Assembly: GCF_038396845.1 (NCBI RefSeq)
Contig: NZ_CP151587.1
Coordinates: forward strand, 2,516,001-2,580,000
From: Gymnodinialimonas sp. 57CJ19
Lineage (GTDB): Bacteria > Pseudomonadota > Alphaproteobacteria > Rhodobacterales > Rhodobacteraceae
Length of the DNA: 64,000 bases
Reading direction: 5' to 3'
Below are positions 46,003 through 53,546 of the stretch, one piece after another. The position numbers and the translations under genes are program-made. Below the pieces are notes generated by a model, which saw only the letters and a program-made list of their open reading frames with translations, did no database searches and was not told the origin of the DNA. Position 1 is the stretch's first letter. Each line of letters opens with the position of its first letter.

Positions 46003-46043
46003 CGCTTGCATGGCCGCGCCCAAGGTTCAAGGGACGCCGCCCC

Positions 46044-46526
46044 TTAAGCGGGCGGGGCGGATTTCCTCTTGGGCATCACCAAAGGCGCGCGGCTTTGGTC
46101 GTTGTGCAGGCGGGCAATCTTCTCGGCCAAGGCGGTGAATTGCGCCTGTTCATCGGCCGATAGCCCGTCGAGCACTTTGGACTGGGTCGCCTCGACCAAG
46201 GGGCGCATCCGCGCGACCATGGCCGTGCCTTCCGGTGTCAGCGCCAGTTGCTTTGCACGGCGGTCGGTCTCGCTTACCTTGCGTGCCACGAGGCCCTTTG
46301 CGGCCAGACGGTCAATCACGCCGCCGATGGTGGGGCGATCCAGCGCGATCAGGCCCGCCAGGGTCGCCTGGTCAATGCCGGGATGTTCCTCAAGGATCGC
46401 CAGCGCCGCGAACTGAGGTGAGGTCATGTCGATGCCCTCTGATCGCATCTGCTCGGAAAAGATCGAGACCGAAATCTGTTGCAGACGGCGGATCAAATGT
46501 CCGGGCATGGTGTAGATGGCGCTCAT
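46044..46526 (-). CDS. MarR-family transcriptional regulator
   Basis: A 160-residue MarR-type winged-helix protein (YTMPGHLIRRLQQISVSIF, MTSPQFAALAILEEHPGIDQATLAGLIALDRPTIGGVIDRL split over the recognition helix, and the beta-wing DRRAKQLALTPEG). Such regulators next to benzoate genes often bind aryl-CoA ligands. It sits between the PaaG-like gene and the benzoate cluster and is divergent from the DUF4863 gene across a strong palindrome. The ATG at 46526 yields the standard length. Confidence 0.87.
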   Translation of the reverse strand: MSAIYTMPGHLIRRLQQISVSIFSEQMRSEGIDMTSPQFAALAILEEHPGIDQATLAGLIALDRPTIGGVIDRLAAKGLVARKVSETDRRAKQLALTPEGTAMVARMRPLVEATQSKVLDGLSADEQAQFTALAEKIARLHNDQSRAPLVMPKRKSAPPA

Positions 46527-46573
46527 GGCGGGAACATACGGGCGGGGCGGGGATTGGCAAGTAGGCATTATGA

Positions 46574-46617
46574 TGCACAATATTGCGCAAATCATGTTTT
46601 CCGCGCAATAAATTGCA
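46574..46617 (+). promoter_or_regulatory. Large palindrome in the divergent MarR/benzoate promoter
   Basis: Two 15-base arms, 46574-46588 and 46603-46617, are complementary at 12 of 15 positions around a 14-base centre. Each arm starts or ends with TGCA and contains TTGCGC or GCGCAA. BzdR/BoxR operators are described as TGCA repeats within longer palindromes, so this is a candidate BoxR site controlling the DUF4863-ligase operon. Confidence 0.55.
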
Positions 46618-46674
46618 AATGGACGAAATAGAACGTACGCTTACTAAAATTGATTCTTGGTTGGGAGGTGACTA

Positions 46675-47142
46675 ATGTCGAAACAGGAATTCCAGAGCCT
46701 GATGACGCAAGTCGCGGAAAGTTTGGAGGGGCGTGCCGTGGACGCCGAGATGGAAGCACATCTCAACAGTACCTTTCCGGTGGACGGAGAGACCTTCGAG
46801 CGCCTCACCGCGCTTTGTGCCGAGGGCGAGGCAGAGGGCTGGCTGATGTCGCGCGAACACGGCGGGATCAAGTTTGGCCGGGCGATCAAGCCGGGGGAAG
46901 TGGCCGGTGGTTTCAGCGTCGATGTGGTCCGCATGAAAGACGTGAAGGGGCCGCATCACATCCATACCAAAGGGGAAATCGGGGCGATCATGCCCATCTC
47001 GGGCGCGCCGAAATTCGATGGGTTCGCGCCGGGGTGGTACGTCTACCCGCCGGGATCGGACCACAATCCGACCGTCACGGAAGGGGACGCCTATGTGCTG
47101 TACCTTCTGCCGGACGGGGCGATTGAATTCACCGGAAAATAG
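46675..47142 (+). CDS. DUF4863-family protein (4-hydroxylaminobenzoate lyase-like)
   Basis: A 155-residue protein of the DUF4863/PnbB-type family. It has a helical N-terminus and a cupin-like C-terminal half with GPHHIHTKGEIGAIMP and YVYPPGSDHNPTV, giving several potential metal-binding His and Glu residues. Family members include 4-hydroxylaminobenzoate lyase, and close relatives occur in box clusters, where their role is not clear. GGGAGG precedes the start. It is the first gene of the benzoate operon, just ahead of the CoA ligase. Confidence 0.75.
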   Translation: MSKQEFQSLMTQVAESLEGRAVDAEMEAHLNSTFPVDGETFERLTALCAEGEAEGWLMSREHGGIKFGRAIKPGEVAGGFSVDVVRMKDVKGPHHIHTKGEIGAIMPISGAPKFDGFAPGWYVYPPGSDHNPTVTEGDAYVLYLLPDGAIEFTGK

Positions 47143-47175
47143 GCACCACATAATCGGCAGGGAGGAAGCCACATT

Positions 47176-48711
47176 ATGACGGGAAATGCAGCTAACTGGT
47201 TCGTAGAGCGCCATGTGACCGAGGGGCGCGCCGATAAGATCGCGTTCCGCGAGGCATGGGACGGCGGGCGCGAGCTATCTTACGGCGCATTGGCGCAAAG
47301 CACGGGCCACGTGGCGGGCGCGTTGACCCGCGCCGGCATCCACCGAGAGGCCCGCGCGGCCATGTTCGTGCTGGACCAGATCGAGTTTCCCCAGATCTTC
47401 TGGGGCGCGTTGAAGGCCGGTGTATTGCCGGTGCCGCTGAACACGCTTTTGGCCACGGACGTTTACCGCTCGATCCTGAATGACAGCCGTGCGGCGATTG
47501 CCTTTGTCTCGGCAGAGCTGCTGGACGTGGTTCTGCCCGCCGCCAAGGACGCCCCCGATCTGCGCCAGATCGTGGTGATCGGTGGGGTGGCGCCTGAAGG
47601 CACGATCTCTTGGGACGCCTTCATGGCCGACGCGCCCGCGCAAGAGGCTGTTACCTGCTGCGCCGATGAAATCGCTTTCTGGCTCTATTCCTCTGGCTCC
47701 ACCGGGGCCCCCAAGGGCGTGCGCCATGTCCACGGCTCGTTGCGGGTAACCTGCGACACCTTCGGCTGCGACGTGCTGGATATCCGCGAAGACGATGTGA
47801 CTTTCTCGGCGGCAAAACTGTTCTTCGCCTATGGTCTTGGCAACGGCATGTCCTTCCCCATGTCGGTGGGCGCCACAAGCCTGCTGTTCAACGGCAGACC
47901 CACGCCCGACAGCGTCAGCCACATCCTGGGCACCTACAAACCCAGCATCTACTACGGTGTCCCCACATTGTTTGCCGCGATGTTGCACAAGTGGGAGGCC
48001 GAAAACGCGTCGCCGCAAGCGCCCCTGCGGATTTGCACCTCGGCGGGGGAGGCATTGCCCGCCGACATCGGGCGCAAGTGGAAGGCGCTTTGGGGTGTCG
48101 ACATCATTGACGGTGTCGGCTCCACCGAGATGTTGCACATTTTCCTGTCGAACCGTCCGGGCGATGTGGAATATGGCACCTCGGGGACCGCAGTGCCGGG
48201 GTATGAGGTGCGCTTGGTCGAAGACGACGGCAGCGACGTCGCGCCGGGTGGTGTGGGTGAATTGCTGGTGCGCGGTGGATCATCTGCGGCTGACTACTGG
48301 AACCAACGCGGGAAATCCCAATCCACGTTCGAGGGGCAGTGGACACGCACCGGCGACAAATATGAACTGACCCAAGCGGGCCGCTACATTTATTGCGGGC
48401 GCACCGACGACATGTTCAAGGTGTCGGGCATTTGGGTCAGCCCGTTCGAGATTGAGCAAGCTCTGGTAGAGTTCCCCAGCATCCTGGAGGCCGCCGTGGT
48501 GGCCCATAAGGACGCGGATGATCTGGAAAAACCCAAAGCGTTCATTGTGTTGAAGGACGCGCAGTCGGCGTTCGATATGGACGAGTTAAAGGAATTCATC
48601 AAAGAGAAGATCGGGAAGTGGAAGTACCCCCGTTGGGTCGAAATCGTTGATGATCTGCCAAAAACCGCGACGGGCAAGATCCAGCGCTTCAAGCTGAGGT
48701 CTGTCGCATGA
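47176..48711 (+). CDS. bclA: Benzoate-CoA ligase
   Basis: AMP-forming acyl-CoA synthetase, 511 residues, activating benzoate to benzoyl-CoA, the entry step of the box pathway. The adenylation P-loop is YSSGSTGAPKGVRHVHGS, with AKLFFAYGLGNGMSFPM, TSAGEALPADIGRKW and GVGSTEMLHIFLSN, features of benzoate-CoA ligases, and the catalytic lysine region PKTATGKIQRFKLR at the C-terminus. Aryl specificity follows from these motifs and from neighbouring boxABC. It overlaps the hydrolase gene by ATGA. Confidence 0.92.
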   Translation: MTGNAANWFVERHVTEGRADKIAFREAWDGGRELSYGALAQSTGHVAGALTRAGIHREARAAMFVLDQIEFPQIFWGALKAGVLPVPLNTLLATDVYRSILNDSRAAIAFVSAELLDVVLPAAKDAPDLRQIVVIGGVAPEGTISWDAFMADAPAQEAVTCCADEIAFWLYSSGSTGAPKGVRHVHGSLRVTCDTFGCDVLDIREDDVTFSAAKLFFAYGLGNGMSFPMSVGATSLLFNGRPTPDSVSHILGTYKPSIYYGVPTLFAAMLHKWEAENASPQAPLRICTSAGEALPADIGRKWKALWGVDIIDGVGSTEMLHIFLSNRPGDVEYGTSGTAVPGYEVRLVEDDGSDVAPGGVGELLVRGGSSAADYWNQRGKSQSTFEGQWTRTGDKYELTQAGRYIYCGRTDDMFKVSGIWVSPFEIEQALVEFPSILEAAVVAHKDADDLEKPKAFIVLKDAQSAFDMDELKEFIKEKIGKWKYPRWVEIVDDLPKTATGKIQRFKLRSVA

Positions 48712-49523
48712 GCGCGCCTCGGACAGAAAAGGGTAGGCTTCAGGCAGCGGGCAAGGGTTTGGAGTACGCTTGCTGGGGGCCTGCGCCCTCGGACGCGCTG
48801 ACGCTCGTGTTGTTGCACGAAGGGTTGGGGTGCACCGCTCTGTGGCGCGACTTTCCGCAACAGCTGTCAGAGGCGACAGGCCTTGGGGTGTTTGCCTATT
48901 CTCGGGCCGGATACGGCGGCTCGGACCCCGCCGATCTGCCGCGCCCGTTGGATTATATGACCCGCGAGGCGACGGATGTGTTGCCCGAGGTTCTGGACGC
49001 CGCAGGTATCCGCCGCGCCGTGTTGGTGGGCCATAGCGACGGGGCCACGATTGCCGCGATCTATGGCGGCAGCGTGCAAGATCACCGGGTGCGCGGGCTG
49101 GCGTTGATGGCCCCGCATTTCTTCACCGAAGACATGGGCCTGACCGAGATCGCCGCCGCCAAGGTGGCCTACGAGACAACCAATCTGCGCGACCGGATGG
49201 CGAAGTATCATGCCAACCCTGACAATGCGTTTCGCGGCTGGAACGACAGTTGGCTGCACCCTGATTTCAAGGCGTGGAACGTGTCTGAGGTCCTCGATTA
49301 CATCCGCGTGCCGATCCTCGCCATTCAGGGCAAACAGGACCAATACGGCACCCTTGCGCAGATCGAAGAGATTGAAAATCGCAGCTATGCTCCGGTGGAT
49401 ACGCTTCTGCTGGATGATTGTCGCCATGCGCCGTTTCTGGAACAGCCTGAAGCGGTGCTCGCGGGCCTGACAGATTTCTGCGCCCGGCTGGAGCAGATCG
49501 AAGCGGCCCCCGTGGCGCAGTGA
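48708..49523 (+). CDS. Alpha/beta-fold hydrolase
   Basis: A 271-residue alpha/beta hydrolase. The nucleophile elbow is VGHSDGATIAAIY, the oxyanion region HEGLGCTALWRDFP, and the late catalytic His is probably in DCRHAPFLEQPE. Similar hydrolases often lie beside bclA in box clusters; it may hydrolyse a ring-opened intermediate, an ester form of the substrate, or a dead-end CoA ester. It is translationally coupled to bclA (ATGA) and overlaps the next gene. Confidence 0.82.
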   Translation: MSAPRTEKGRLQAAGKGLEYACWGPAPSDALTLVLLHEGLGCTALWRDFPQQLSEATGLGVFAYSRAGYGGSDPADLPRPLDYMTREATDVLPEVLDAAGIRRAVLVGHSDGATIAAIYGGSVQDHRVRGLALMAPHFFTEDMGLTEIAAAKVAYETTNLRDRMAKYHANPDNAFRGWNDSWLHPDFKAWNVSEVLDYIRVPILAIQGKQDQYGTLAQIEEIENRSYAPVDTLLLDDCRHAPFLEQPEAVLAGLTDFCARLEQIEAAPVAQ

Positions 49524-49963
49524 TATTGCCCAAGGCTCTGACGCCGACCCACGCCTATGTTCCCGGCAAGACACCCCGCCATCCAGAGGGGTGTTTTGAC
49601 CCGATCCGCGACACCGCGCGGCCCGGCATGACCGAACAGGAACTGGCCGAAAGTGCCGCGTTCCAAACCGGGGTGGCCTACCTGGAGCACGGTTATTTCT
49701 GGGAGGCCCATGAGCTTCTGGAACCGGTCTGGATGGTGCTTCCCGAAGGCAGCGATGCCCGCCTTATGGTGCAGGCCTTGATCCAATTGGCCAACGCCCA
49801 CCTCAAGCAGAAGATGGACCGCCCGAAAGCAGCCTTGCGTCTTTGCGATATCGTGCACGCACTGCTTGGTCAGACGGACGGTGGGGCGATCATGACCTTT
49901 GACGTGGCGGCCCTTCTGGCGCGTGTCGATTCTCTAGCGGTGGAATTGCGGTATATGCATTAA
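49520..49963 (+). CDS. DUF309-family protein
   Basis: A 147-residue protein with the DUF309 signature: FQTGVAYLEHGYFWEAHELLEPVWMVLPEGSDARLM, where the Glu-x2-Glu/His helix pair is conserved. The function of the family is not known. It starts at a GTG overlapping the hydrolase stop and ends at the TGCA-rich promoter of boxC, so it is the last gene of the first benzoate operon. Confidence 0.75.
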   Translation: MILPKALTPTHAYVPGKTPRHPEGCFDPIRDTARPGMTEQELAESAAFQTGVAYLEHGYFWEAHELLEPVWMVLPEGSDARLMVQALIQLANAHLKQKMDRPKAALRLCDIVHALLGQTDGGAIMTFDVAALLARVDSLAVELRYMH

Positions 49964-50033
49964 AATGCATATTTCTGCTGCATAGAGCTTAATCTACTGT
50001 TTTTTATAGGTTAAATACCGGCTCTATCGTGCA
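49956..50033 (+). promoter_or_regulatory. TGCA-rich operator region before boxC
   Basis: Four TGCA tetramers lie at 49956, 49966, 49979 and 50030. The last two belong to a large inverted repeat: ATAGAGC (49982-49988) faces GCTCTAT (50021-50027). This matches the described style of BzdR/BoxR operators. It is followed by the boxC start at 50104. Confidence 0.6.
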
Positions 50034-50103
50034 ATAATACGTTTACTTATCATTTCCCTCGCCCTAGACTGACGGCAACAGTTTTCAGGGAGGAACCCCC
50101 ATC

Positions 50104-51759
50104 ATGGGCAAGGTGATTGATTTTCAAACAGATCCATCCAGCTACCGTCATTGGCGTGTGGAGTATGAGGGGCCTGTGGCGAACCTCTACATGGATGTGG
50201 ATGAAGACGGCGGGTTGTTCGATGGCTACCAGCTTAAGCTGAACTCCTACGATTTGGGTGTTGATATCGAGCTGAGCGACATCGTCCAGCGGATGCGGTT
50301 CGAGCACCCTGAAGTGAACGTCATCGTCATGCAGTCGGGCAAGGACAAGGTCTTCTGCGCCGGTGCGAACATCCGCATGTTGGGCGGCGCGGCCCACAGC
50401 CACAAGGTCAACTTCTGCAAGTTCACCAATGAGACGCGTAACGCCTTTGAAGCGGCAGAGGCCGAGAGCGGCCAGAAGTACATCGCCGCCGTGAAGGGCG
50501 CATGTGCGGGCGGCGGCTACGAGTTGGCCCTGGCGTGTAACCACATCATGTTGACCGACGACAGCACCTCTTCCGTGGGTCTGCCCGAAGTGCCGCTGCT
50601 GGCGGTTCTGCCGGGCACCGGCGGCCTGACCCGTGTTACCGACAAGCGCAAAGTGCGCCGCGATCTGGCGGATATCTTCTGCTCCATCGAAGAGGGCGTC
50701 AAAGGCAAGCGCGCGAAGGATTGGCGCCTTGTGGATGAAGTGATCGCCAACTCCAAATTCGACGAAACAGTGCAGGAACGTGCCCGCGAATTCGCCGCTG
50801 CGTCGGAAAAGACCGATGGCGCACGGGGTATCACCCTTGGGCCACTGAACCGGACGATCACCGACACGGCGATCACCTACGATTTCGTGGAAGTCGAGTT
50901 GGAGCGTGACGCCCGCCGCGCCACGATCACCCTGAAGGCGCCGACCGAAGATGCGCCTGCGGACATGGATGCGTTCCACGCCCAGGGCGATCAGGCCTAT
51001 ATGCTGAAATTGGCCCGAGAGCTGGAAGACGTGATTCTGCATCTGCGTCTGAACGAGATGGAAGCAGGTCTGTGGATCTTCAAAACCGAAGGCGACGCCG
51101 ATGCGTTTTTGGCCCATGAGGCTGTGATCGCGGGCTCTGACCACTGGCTGGCCAACGAAGTGCGCCAGTTCTGGAAGCGTACATTGAAGCGGATCGACGT
51201 GACGTCGCGCTCGCTTGCGGCATTCGTGGAGAACGGGTCGTGTTTTGCGGGTATCCTCGCGGAAATCCTGTTCGCCGTGGACCGGACCTACATGATGGAA
51301 GGTGAGTTTGAGGGCGACAATCGGCCTGAAGCCACGATCAAACTGTCGGAATCCAACTTCGGCGCCTATCCTATGGGCAACGATCTGACCCGCCTGCAGA
51401 CCCGTTTCCTCGGCACGCCGGAAGCGGTCGATAAGGCTAAGGAAAGCATCGGCGAAGACCTCGATGCCGACGCGGCCGAGGAATTGGGCCTTGTGACGAT
51501 GATCCTCGACGATATCGACTGGGATGACGAAGTGCGTATCTTCATGGAAGAACGCGCCAGCTTCTCGCCCGATGCGATGACGGGCATGGAGGCGAACCTG
51601 CGTTTTGCCGGACCGGAAACCATGGAGACAAGGATTTTCGGGCGCCTGACAGCGTGGCAAAACTGGATCTTCAACCGCCCCAACGCGGTCGGTGAGGACG
51701 GCGCGTTGCAGCGTTACGGCACCGGCGTGCGCGGCGATTACAACATGGAACGGGTGTAA
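50104..51759 (+). CDS. boxC: Benzoyl-CoA-dihydrodiol lyase (2,3-epoxybenzoyl-CoA dihydrolase)
   Basis: Crotonase-superfamily enzyme of 551 residues, the size of known BoxC, that opens the 2,3-epoxybenzoyl-CoA ring to 3,4-dehydroadipyl-CoA semialdehyde and formate. The N-terminal crotonase half contains GKDKVFCAGANIRMLGGAAH and GACAGGGYELALACNHIM; the C-terminal half (EANLRFAGPETMETRIFGR, YGTGVRGDYNMERV) is specific to BoxC. GGGAGG precedes the ATG. It heads the second benzoate operon boxC-boxB-small protein-boxA. Confidence 0.95.
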   Translation: MGKVIDFQTDPSSYRHWRVEYEGPVANLYMDVDEDGGLFDGYQLKLNSYDLGVDIELSDIVQRMRFEHPEVNVIVMQSGKDKVFCAGANIRMLGGAAHSHKVNFCKFTNETRNAFEAAEAESGQKYIAAVKGACAGGGYELALACNHIMLTDDSTSSVGLPEVPLLAVLPGTGGLTRVTDKRKVRRDLADIFCSIEEGVKGKRAKDWRLVDEVIANSKFDETVQERAREFAAASEKTDGARGITLGPLNRTITDTAITYDFVEVELERDARRATITLKAPTEDAPADMDAFHAQGDQAYMLKLARELEDVILHLRLNEMEAGLWIFKTEGDADAFLAHEAVIAGSDHWLANEVRQFWKRTLKRIDVTSRSLAAFVENGSCFAGILAEILFAVDRTYMMEGEFEGDNRPEATIKLSESNFGAYPMGNDLTRLQTRFLGTPEAVDKAKESIGEDLDADAAEELGLVTMILDDIDWDDEVRIFMEERASFSPDAMTGMEANLRFAGPETMETRIFGRLTAWQNWIFNRPNAVGEDGALQRYGTGVRGDYNMERV

Positions 51760-51799
51760 CCCACGGGTCTGACGCGGCGCGGGTCTAGGCCCGCGCGGC

Positions 51800-51858
51800 C
51801 CCGGGCCAAGGCCCGGTCTACGAGACACCGACAGATGTAGACCGGGCCTCGGCCCGGG
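51800..51858. repeat. Long palindromic element between boxC and boxB
   Basis: Two 22-base arms at 51800-51821 and 51837-51858 are complementary at 21 of 22 positions, built on CCCGGGCC and GGTCTAC. A second, smaller GC palindrome (CGCGGGTCTAGGCCCGCG, near 51777-51794) lies just before it. Its form resembles dispersed REP-like elements. It may act as an intercistronic RNA hairpin. Confidence 0.65.
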
Positions 51859-51876
51859 TTCAGGAGGAGAAGCAAG

Positions 51877-53325
51877 ATGACTGCAATCGACGTATCCTAC
51901 GACACAATGATCCCCAACAACGTGGGCCTGTCCGAGGACCGTAAGGTTCTGAAGGCGCTGGAAAAATGGCACCCCGGTTATATCAACTGGTGGAATGACC
52001 TGATCCCTCAGAATTTCCAGGAAAGCATGGTCTACCTGCGCACAGCCGTCAGCGTGGACCCCAAGGGTTGGGCGAAATTCGACTATGTGAAGATGCCCGA
52101 ATACCGTTGGGGCGTTCTGCTGGCCCCCCAGGTGGAAGGCCGCACGATCCCCATGGGCGAGCATGCGGGCAAGCCCGCTTGGCAGGAGGTGCCGGGCGAG
52201 TACCGCAACATGCTCAAGCGCCTGATCGTGATTCAGGGCGATACCGAGCCGGGCTCGGTCGAGCAGCAAAAGTTCCTCGGGCTGACCGCGCCCTCGCTTT
52301 ACGACATGCGCAACCTGTTCCAGGTGAACGTGGAAGAAGGTCGCCACCTTTGGGCGATGGTCTATCTGCTTCAGAAATACTTCGGCAAGGATGGCCGTGA
52401 AGAGGCCGATGACCTGCTGCGCCGCTCGTCCGGCTCTGAGGAAGCGCCTCGGATGCTTGGCGCGTTCAACGAGGAGACGCCGGATTGGCTGTCGTTCTTC
52501 ATGTTCACCTACTTCACGGACCGTGACGGCAAGATGCAGCTGGAAAGCCTTGCGCAATCGGGCTTTGACCCGCTGTCGCGCACGTGCCGCTTCATGCTGA
52601 CCGAAGAAGCGCACCATATGTTTGTAGGCGAAACCGGTGTGGGCCGCGTGTTGCAGGCGACCTGTGACGCGATGAACAAGGCGGGCATCAACGACCCCTA
52701 TGACATTGGCCGGGTGCGTGACCTGGGCGTCATCGACCTGCCGACGATCCAGAAGAAGCTGAACCTGCATTACTCCTTGTCGCTTGACCTGTTTGGGCAG
52801 GAAGTCTCGACCAACGCGGCCAACGCGTTCAACTCGGGCATCAAGGGCCGCTACATGGAGCAGCGGATCGACGACGACCACAAGTTGCAAAACGACACCT
52901 ACATCGTGCGCAATGTGGTGGACGGCAAGATCGTGGCCGAAGAAGTGCCGGCGCTGACGGCGATCAACATGCGTCTTCGCGATGATTACATCCGCGATGC
53001 CGCAGGCGGCGTGGGCCGGTGGAACAAGCTGCTGCAAAAGGCTGGCATCGACTTCCAACTGGAGATGCCGCACGAGGCGTTCCACCGTCAGATCGGCGTC
53101 TTCTCGGCGATCAAGGCGAACCCGCAGGGCGATATCATCTCGGCCGAGGAATGGGCCAAGAATGAGCACAAGTGGATCCCCACCAAAGAAGATGGAGCGT
53201 TCATCCAATCGCTGATGGTTCCTTGCTACGAGCCCGGCAAATACGCCAGCTGGATTTCGGCCCCAAAGATCGGGATCGACAACAAGCCCGGCGACTTCGA
53301 GTATGTCAAACTACACATGGCTTGA
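51877..53325 (+). CDS. boxB: Benzoyl-CoA 2,3-epoxidase, oxygenase subunit
   Basis: Di-iron oxygenase subunit of 482 residues, similar in size to known BoxB, that epoxidises benzoyl-CoA with O2 and electrons from BoxA. Iron-ligand regions include VNVEEGRHLWAMVYLLQ and LTEEAHHMFVGETG; the N-terminal VPYDTMIPNN-type sequence and ALEKWHPGYINWWNDLIPQ are family-specific. AGGAGAAG precedes the ATG. It lies downstream of the palindromic element and upstream of a hairpin and a small cysteine protein. Confidence 0.95.
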   Translation: MTAIDVSYDTMIPNNVGLSEDRKVLKALEKWHPGYINWWNDLIPQNFQESMVYLRTAVSVDPKGWAKFDYVKMPEYRWGVLLAPQVEGRTIPMGEHAGKPAWQEVPGEYRNMLKRLIVIQGDTEPGSVEQQKFLGLTAPSLYDMRNLFQVNVEEGRHLWAMVYLLQKYFGKDGREEADDLLRRSSGSEEAPRMLGAFNEETPDWLSFFMFTYFTDRDGKMQLESLAQSGFDPLSRTCRFMLTEEAHHMFVGETGVGRVLQATCDAMNKAGINDPYDIGRVRDLGVIDLPTIQKKLNLHYSLSLDLFGQEVSTNAANAFNSGIKGRYMEQRIDDDHKLQNDTYIVRNVVDGKIVAEEVPALTAINMRLRDDYIRDAAGGVGRWNKLLQKAGIDFQLEMPHEAFHRQIGVFSAIKANPQGDIISAEEWAKNEHKWIPTKEDGAFIQSLMVPCYEPGKYASWISAPKIGIDNKPGDFEYVKLHMA

Positions 53326-53334
53326 TAGAAAAGC

Positions 53335-53358
53335 GGGAAGGCCGTCAACGGCCTTCCC
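53335..53358 (+). terminator. Intercistronic hairpin after boxB
   Basis: GGGAAGGCCG / CGGCCTTCCC stem of ten pairs with loop TCAA, nine bases after the boxB stop and 23 before the next start. No T-run follows. It probably tunes expression of the downstream genes relative to boxB. Confidence 0.6.
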
Positions 53359-53381
53359 ATCCGGCGACAGGGAGGAAAGAC

Positions 53382-53546
53382 ATGGTTATCAAACGCTTAG
53401 CGATTGCGCCCAAACCCACGGGGGCCATTGCGATACAGCGCGAGGCCTGCCTTGGCTGCGCTGATTGCCAGGGCACGTGCTTGGAGTTGATGCAAATGGC
53501 CCTGCTGCCTGAATTTCCACGCCGCCGCCGGGAGGGCAAGTTGTGA
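53382..53546 (+). CDS. Small cysteine-rich protein in the box operon
   Basis: A 54-residue reading frame with an excellent ribosome-binding site (GGGAGGA) and a stop that overlaps the boxA start codon, so it is very likely translated. The centre holds CLGCADCQGTC, a Cys-x2-Cys-x2-Cys-x3-Cys pattern resembling one half of a [4Fe-4S] ferredoxin, with a basic C-terminus (FPRRRREGKL). It could be a small electron-transfer or cluster-delivery partner of BoxA/BoxB. I do not recognise a named family. Confidence 0.75.
   Translation: MVIKRLAIAPKPTGAIAIQREACLGCADCQGTCLELMQMALLPEFPRRRREGKL

Noticed and set aside
50050..53208. A 1052-codon open frame on the minus strand
   Set aside because: It is antisense to boxC and boxB, which have clear family motifs, and its translation is rich in His, Arg and Gly with no recognisable domain; it is a by-product of GC-rich codon usage.
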